NCBI RefSeq assembly: GCF_001704635.1
Contig: NZ_MAXF01000156.1
Span: 24,985-88,984 of the forward strand
Direction: 5' to 3'
DNA length: 64,000 nucleotides
Source of the DNA: Streptomyces sparsogenes
GTDB taxonomy: Bacteria; Actinomycetota; Actinomycetes; Streptomycetales; Streptomycetaceae
Below the pieces are notes generated by a model. That model saw only the letters and a program-made list of their open reading frames with translations, had not been told where the DNA came from and did not search any database. The translations under genes and the position numbers were made by a program. The first letter of the stretch is position 1. Every line of letters begins with the position of its first letter. Below are positions 60,601 through 64,000 of this stretch, piece by piece.

Positions 60601-61515
60601 ATGACTGCTGCCGTCGAGCTCATCGCGGCCCCCTGGAATCTCGGCCTGCGACCACCGGCGCCGGGGCGCGAGCCCGGAACCTGGCGCGCCCCCCAAGCGC
60701 TGCTGTCGGCAGGGCTGGAGGCACGGCTGCGGCCGGCCCGGACGGTGGAGCTCGACCGTCCGCCGTACGACTTCGACCCGCAGCCCGCGACCCGCATCCG
60801 CAACGGGGTGACCATCCGCGAGCAGACACTGCGGCTCGGCGAGGCGGTCCGGGCCGCACTCGCCGCCTCCCGGTTCCCGGTCGTACTGGGCGGCGACTGC
60901 AGCATCCTGCTGGGGTGCCTGCTGGGGGCCCGAAGCCAGGGACGCTGCGGCCTGGTTCACCTCGACGGGCACAGCGACTTCCGGCACCCCGGAAACTACG
61001 ACCCCGGTTCGACCCTCGGCTCGGTGGCCGGCATGGATCTCGCCCTGGCCACCGGCCGCGGTGAACTGCTGCTCACTCACTGGCCGGAGGTGGGCCGGCC
61101 GCTGGTCGCCGACGAGGACGTGATCCAGATCGGTGACCGGGAGCACGAGGAGATACCGCCGGTCACCCGATTCACCGCTCAGGAGATCCAGCAGATCGGC
61201 ATCGCCCGCCTGGGCGAGCGGGTCATCAGCCGCCTGGAGCAGCGTGGACTGGACCGCGTCTGGCTCCACCTCGACCTCGATGTGCTCGACGAACGCGTCC
61301 TGCCCGCGGTGGACTCCCCGGGCCGTCCCGGCCTGGACTTCTCCCAGCTGTCCGAACTCGTCTCGACCCTGGCCGGCACCGGCCGGGTGGCGGGACTCGA
61401 CGTCGCCGTCTACGACCCGGAGCTCGACCCGGACGGCGCGTACGCCGCTCCCATCGTCGACTGCCTCGCCTCCGCCCTGGCCCCGCTTGCGACCATGGAG
61501 GCGACACGCGCATGA
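60601..61515 (+). CDS. Arginase/agmatinase family ureohydrolase
   Basis: 304 residues; GAAAGG upstream of the ATG. Metal motifs GGDCS (97-101), LDGHSDF (121-127) and HLDLDVLDE (223-231), the binuclear Mn site of the family. The middle motif has DGHSD rather than DAHxD. The enzyme should hydrolyse a guanidino or formimino compound. Not with arginine catabolism genes; substrate open. Overlaps the next gene by ATGA. Divergent CGNR regulator. Confidence 0.88.
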   Translation: MTAAVELIAAPWNLGLRPPAPGREPGTWRAPQALLSAGLEARLRPARTVELDRPPYDFDPQPATRIRNGVTIREQTLRLGEAVRAALAASRFPVVLGGDCSILLGCLLGARSQGRCGLVHLDGHSDFRHPGNYDPGSTLGSVAGMDLALATGRGELLLTHWPEVGRPLVADEDVIQIGDREHEEIPPVTRFTAQEIQQIGIARLGERVISRLEQRGLDRVWLHLDLDVLDERVLPAVDSPGRPGLDFSQLSELVSTLAGTGRVAGLDVAVYDPELDPDGAYAAPIVDCLASALAPLATMEATRA

Positions 61516-62039
61516 AGACACTGCTCGCCAACGGCCCCAGCAACCTGTACGCGACCGAGATGGAGCAGTTCGGACGCCTGGCCGGACACTGGGCAACCCG
61601 GATCACCTACTACCCCACCGACGGCTCACCGGCCCGCCACGTCAGCGGCGAATGGGAATTCGGCTACGCCCTGGAAGGCAGAGCGGTCCTGGACGTCTGG
61701 CGATGGCCCGGGCGCGAGGAACTCCTCGCCTCAGGTCGCGCTCCGGACCAGGAGTGCGGCCTGTGTGTGCGAATCTGGGATCCGCGCCTGCAACTGTGGC
61801 GCTTCACCTTTCACGGCACCGCCCACGGCGACCTGGTGCACATGTACGCCCGCCAGATCGATGATGAGATCGTCATGGAACGCGCCGCAGGCGGCGACCT
61901 CGTCCGCTGGACCTTCACCGACATCACCGCAGCCGCCTTCCACTGGCGAAACGAACGATCGACCGATGGCGGGCACACCTGGCGGCTCGACCAAGAGGCC
62001 GACGCCCGCCGCCGGGAAGCCACTCAGGAACCGGGATGA
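61512..62039 (+). CDS. DUF1579-like beta-barrel protein
   Basis: 175 residues, start in the ureohydrolase stop (ATGA). LLANGPSNLYATEMEQFGRL, AGHWATRITYYPTDGSPARH, EFGYALEGRAVLDVWRWPGR and AFHWRNERSTDGGHTWRLDQ are the lipocalin-like pattern of DUF1579 and related proteins. It may bind a small molecule of the same pathway. Not secreted. Confidence 0.7.
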   Translation: MKTLLANGPSNLYATEMEQFGRLAGHWATRITYYPTDGSPARHVSGEWEFGYALEGRAVLDVWRWPGREELLASGRAPDQECGLCVRIWDPRLQLWRFTFHGTAHGDLVHMYARQIDDEIVMERAAGGDLVRWTFTDITAAAFHWRNERSTDGGHTWRLDQEADARRREATQEPG

Positions 62040-62131
62040 AAGACGCCCTCCGACCAGACGAGGATCTCTCACGACTCGCGGGCGAAAGGGCAGGCACGGG
62101 CGACAGCCCCCGGCCCTCCCGCGCCGCCTGA
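62036..62131 (+). CDS. Short coupled ORF inside repeat R2
   Basis: 31 residues from the ATG overlapping the preceding stop (ATGA). KDALRPDEDLSRLAGERAG is almost the same as the sequence upstream of the DUF5959 gene at 4990, after which homology ends. R2 as a whole spans 62033-62104. It may be a non-functional 5' copy of that locus rather than a working gene. Confidence 0.35.
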   Translation: MKDALRPDEDLSRLAGERAGTGDSPRPSRAA

Positions 62132-62183
62132 CAACCGCGTCGGGCGGACCGCACCACGTCGCGATCACCGTGGACCGCGCTGG

Positions 62184-63605
62184 TCAGCGCTGCAGGGTAA
62201 GCACGCCCGGCCGCCAGGGCAGCTCGTTGTAGGGCATGCCCGGGGTGACGGAGGCGGGCGACAGGCCCTGGTAGAGGAACTGCAGGTTGCAGGGGTCGAT
62301 TGTCTTGGTCTGGTCGGGGTTGTTGCGGACCAGGTCGCCGTGGCTGATGTCGTTGGTCCAGGCGGCACCGCTGTTGGCCTTGCCCGCGAAGGGGTTGGAC
62401 TCGGTGGCGGCCTGCGGGGTCCACGGCCCGTTCAGGCTGGAGGCGGTGAACGAGCGGAAGTAGCGCCCGCTCGTGCCGATCGCCTCGACGATCATGAGGT
62501 ACTGGTTCTGGCCCTGGACCTTGTAGACCTCCGGCGCCTCGAACAGGTTGTTCCTCGTGTCGGTCATGACCGTCTTGTACGACGAGCCGAAGCTGCCCGG
62601 GAAGTCCCCGATCGGCATGCTCGCCTGGTAGATGTTGCCGTTGTCGCCGGCGAAGAACATGTACATGTTCTTGTCGTCAGCGATCAGGGTCTGGTCGAGC
62701 GGGCCGCCTCCCGGGATGCCACCGGTGAACAGCGGCTGCGGCGCGGACCAGCTGTTGGGGTTGGTGGGGTCGCTGGAGGTGCGGTAGATGAAGGGCGAGG
62801 CACCCCACTGGGAGGCCAGCACCCAGGTGTTCTTGGGTGAGAAGTAGATCAGCGTGGGTGCCACCGCGGACTGGCTCATCCCGGTCTGGCCTGCCGACGC
62901 CATGTCCGACCAGTTCGTGAAGGGGCTGAACGCCATCGAGCCGTACGACGTCCCTCCCGACACGTTCGAGCCGTAGACCAGGTGCTTGCCGTTGTACACC
63001 ACGTTGGTGAAGTCCTTCAGCGAGTTCCACCCGTTCGCGGGCTGGGCCAGCGCACCGGTCGACGTCCACCGGTAGGTCGACGGAAGCGAACACGCGCTGC
63101 CCCCTCCGGACAGGCCGGTCCACTTCTGGTTGCTGCCGCCGGTGCAGTTCCAGAGCTGCACCGCCGTGCCGTTGGCCGTGGCGCCGCCCGACACGTCCAG
63201 GCACAGTCCGGACTCCACGGCGACGACCGTGCCGTCGGAGTTCATCCGCCACTGCTGGTTCGTACCGCCGTTGCAGGCCCAGATCACCGGCCGGGCGCCG
63301 GCCGTATTGGCGTGGCCCGGGACATCGAGGCACTTGTTGCCGTACACCGTGAGCTGGTTGCTGTCCGTAAGCGTCCACTGCTGGTTGGTCCCGCCGTGGC
63401 AGTCCCAGATCTGCAGGTTCGTGCCTTCGGCCTGGCCGGCGTTCGGCACATCGAGACACCGGCCGGAACCGAGGCCGCGTAAGGCGCCGCTGGTGGCCGC
63501 CTGAGCCGGACCGGCGACGAGCGTGGCCGCCAGCGAGGCCAGGGCCGCAACCGCGGCGGCGAGCATCACAGACAGACGTCTGCGGCTGAACCTTCTTCTG
63601 CGCAT
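62184..63605 (-). CDS. Secreted GH62 alpha-L-arabinofuranosidase with CBM13
   Basis: 473 residues from the ATG at 63603-63605. Signal with RRRRFSRRR and LAAAVAALASLAATLVAGPA. Ricin-type CBM13 at about 40-165, with three repeats ending in QW (GTNQQWTLT, GTNQQWRMN, GSNQKWTGL) and their CLDVPG/CLDVSG motifs. GH62 domain from about 170: STYRWTSTGALAQPANGW, SLKDFTNVVYNGKHLVYGSN, DMASAGQTGMSQSAVAPTLI, KNMYMFFAGDNGNIYQASMP and ISHGDLVRNNPDQT. It removes arabinose side chains from arabinoxylan outside the cell. Confidence 0.95.
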   Translation of the reverse strand: MRRRRFSRRRLSVMLAAAVAALASLAATLVAGPAQAATSGALRGLGSGRCLDVPNAGQAEGTNLQIWDCHGGTNQQWTLTDSNQLTVYGNKCLDVPGHANTAGARPVIWACNGGTNQQWRMNSDGTVVAVESGLCLDVSGGATANGTAVQLWNCTGGSNQKWTGLSGGGSACSLPSTYRWTSTGALAQPANGWNSLKDFTNVVYNGKHLVYGSNVSGGTSYGSMAFSPFTNWSDMASAGQTGMSQSAVAPTLIYFSPKNTWVLASQWGASPFIYRTSSDPTNPNSWSAPQPLFTGGIPGGGPLDQTLIADDKNMYMFFAGDNGNIYQASMPIGDFPGSFGSSYKTVMTDTRNNLFEAPEVYKVQGQNQYLMIVEAIGTSGRYFRSFTASSLNGPWTPQAATESNPFAGKANSGAAWTNDISHGDLVRNNPDQTKTIDPCNLQFLYQGLSPASVTPGMPYNELPWRPGVLTLQR

Positions 63606-63689
63606 GGGGGCCTCGTCATCCTTGAGGAAGCGGTTCTGGAAGGAACCGTTGGGGACTTCAGGGACTGGCGATGCAAGTACAGTTCTGCG

Positions 63690-63707
63690 CGTTCGCTATT
63701 CCGAACG
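63690..63707. promoter_or_regulatory. Dyad upstream of the GH62 gene
   Basis: CGTTCG, 6-bp spacer, CGAACG, exact, 85 bp before the GH62 start. A possible regulator site. The remainder of 63606-63888 is relatively A/T-rich spacer without a gene. Confidence 0.4.
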
Positions 63708-63888
63708 AGGATCGAAGTATCGAGCAAAGTGGATGATGAGAGAACCTGCGAACGGCGTCAATACTTCTCGCATAATTCGCAAGCCGAAACATTCGCAGGC
63801 CTCAACCAGTTGGCTTCAGGTTCCGCGGAGGCGCTCGAGGCCCCGTGGAACAATCCCTTGAGTCACGGGCTCAGGGGGATGACGTCAC

Positions 63889-64000
63889 ATGGAACGGGTT
63901 GGGGCCACGCGAGACCTCGTGCTCGGTTACGTCCGCGCTCTGTACGCGATCAATGAGGCCATGAGGGTGGCGATCCCCTCACTTGAGCGGCTGGCGGACA
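63889..64000 (+). CDS. Partial hypothetical protein
   Basis: The ATG at 63889-63891, with GGGGGA about 9 bp before it, opens MERVGATRDLVLGYVRALYA followed by INEAMRVAIPSLERLAD at the window end. Helical; no family recognisable from 37 residues. Confidence 0.45.
   Translation, partial: MERVGATRDLVLGYVRALYAINEAMRVAIPSLERLAD

Noticed and set aside
1..64000. CRISPR arrays, tRNA or rRNA genes, origin of replication
   Set aside because: No regular spaced repeats, cloverleaf-like or rRNA-like sequence was seen on reading the window; integrase remnants have no visible att site or tRNA partner.

Overview
The window is very GC-rich (about 70%), with GTG starts, ATGA/GTGA start-stop overlaps and Streptomyces-type gene families throughout. 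I read it as an accessory, rearranged part of a Streptomyces or closely related actinomycete chromosome. It carries no rRNA, tRNA or CRISPR array that I can see. Many short broken fragments of IS elements, integrases and enzymes lie between intact operons, so the region has been reshuffled repeatedly.

Layout. 0-8 kb: a partial aminoglycoside-phosphotransferase-like gene, a DJ-1/PfpI gene with an apparent frameshift, a divergent SDR/LysR pair, an IS5-type transposase remnant, a DUF5959 gene, a two-domain VOC protein and a heavily frameshifted GlcD-like oxidase. 8-16.3 kb: the most coherent block, a secreted beta-propeller phytase divergent from a fused two-domain permease, ABC ATPase, HAD phosphatase, inositol-monophosphatase-type enzyme and substrate-binding lipoprotein, followed by a GntR/HutC regulator. 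16.4-20.7 kb: two TetR-controlled divergent units (nitroreductase; DoxX) around an IS4 fragment fused to a beheaded amidohydrolase. 20.7-27 kb: a graveyard of mobile elements (integrase fragments, Tn3 tail, a transposase split into two opposite pieces) with a kinase-like gene, a DUF6232 protein, a tendamistat-like secreted protein and a GNAT.

27-29.8 kb: HAD, F420/LLM oxidoreductase and DeoR genes. 29.8-45.5 kb: a large catabolic island with two GMC flavoenzymes, a PucR regulator, a HisD-like dehydrogenase, an APC permease, a ThuA-like protein, a ThDP enzyme, then a TetR with twin operators, a second APC permease, a zinc alcohol dehydrogenase and an aldehyde dehydrogenase. 45.6-50.2 kb: a metal-related group (CmtR-type ArsR, CDF-like transporter with a Cys-rich tail, DUF6153, Met/His-rich lipoprotein, broken permease). 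50.9-56.5 kb: cytochrome P450, ferredoxin reductase and [3Fe-4S] ferredoxin, then two SDR genes under a divergent TetR with a 14-bp-arm operator. 57-64 kb: a SufR-like regulator, a stand-alone folE, degraded DNA, a CGNR regulator divergent from an arginase-family gene, and a GH62 arabinofuranosidase with a CBM13 domain.

The strongest hypothesis is that the 8-16 kb block is a phytate or inositol-phosphate scavenging system: extracellular phytase releases lower inositol phosphates, the ABC importer takes up a phosphorylated polyol, and two cytoplasmic phosphatases release phosphate and the free polyol. The 29.8-45.5 kb island is a second system whose substrate cannot be named from sequence alone.
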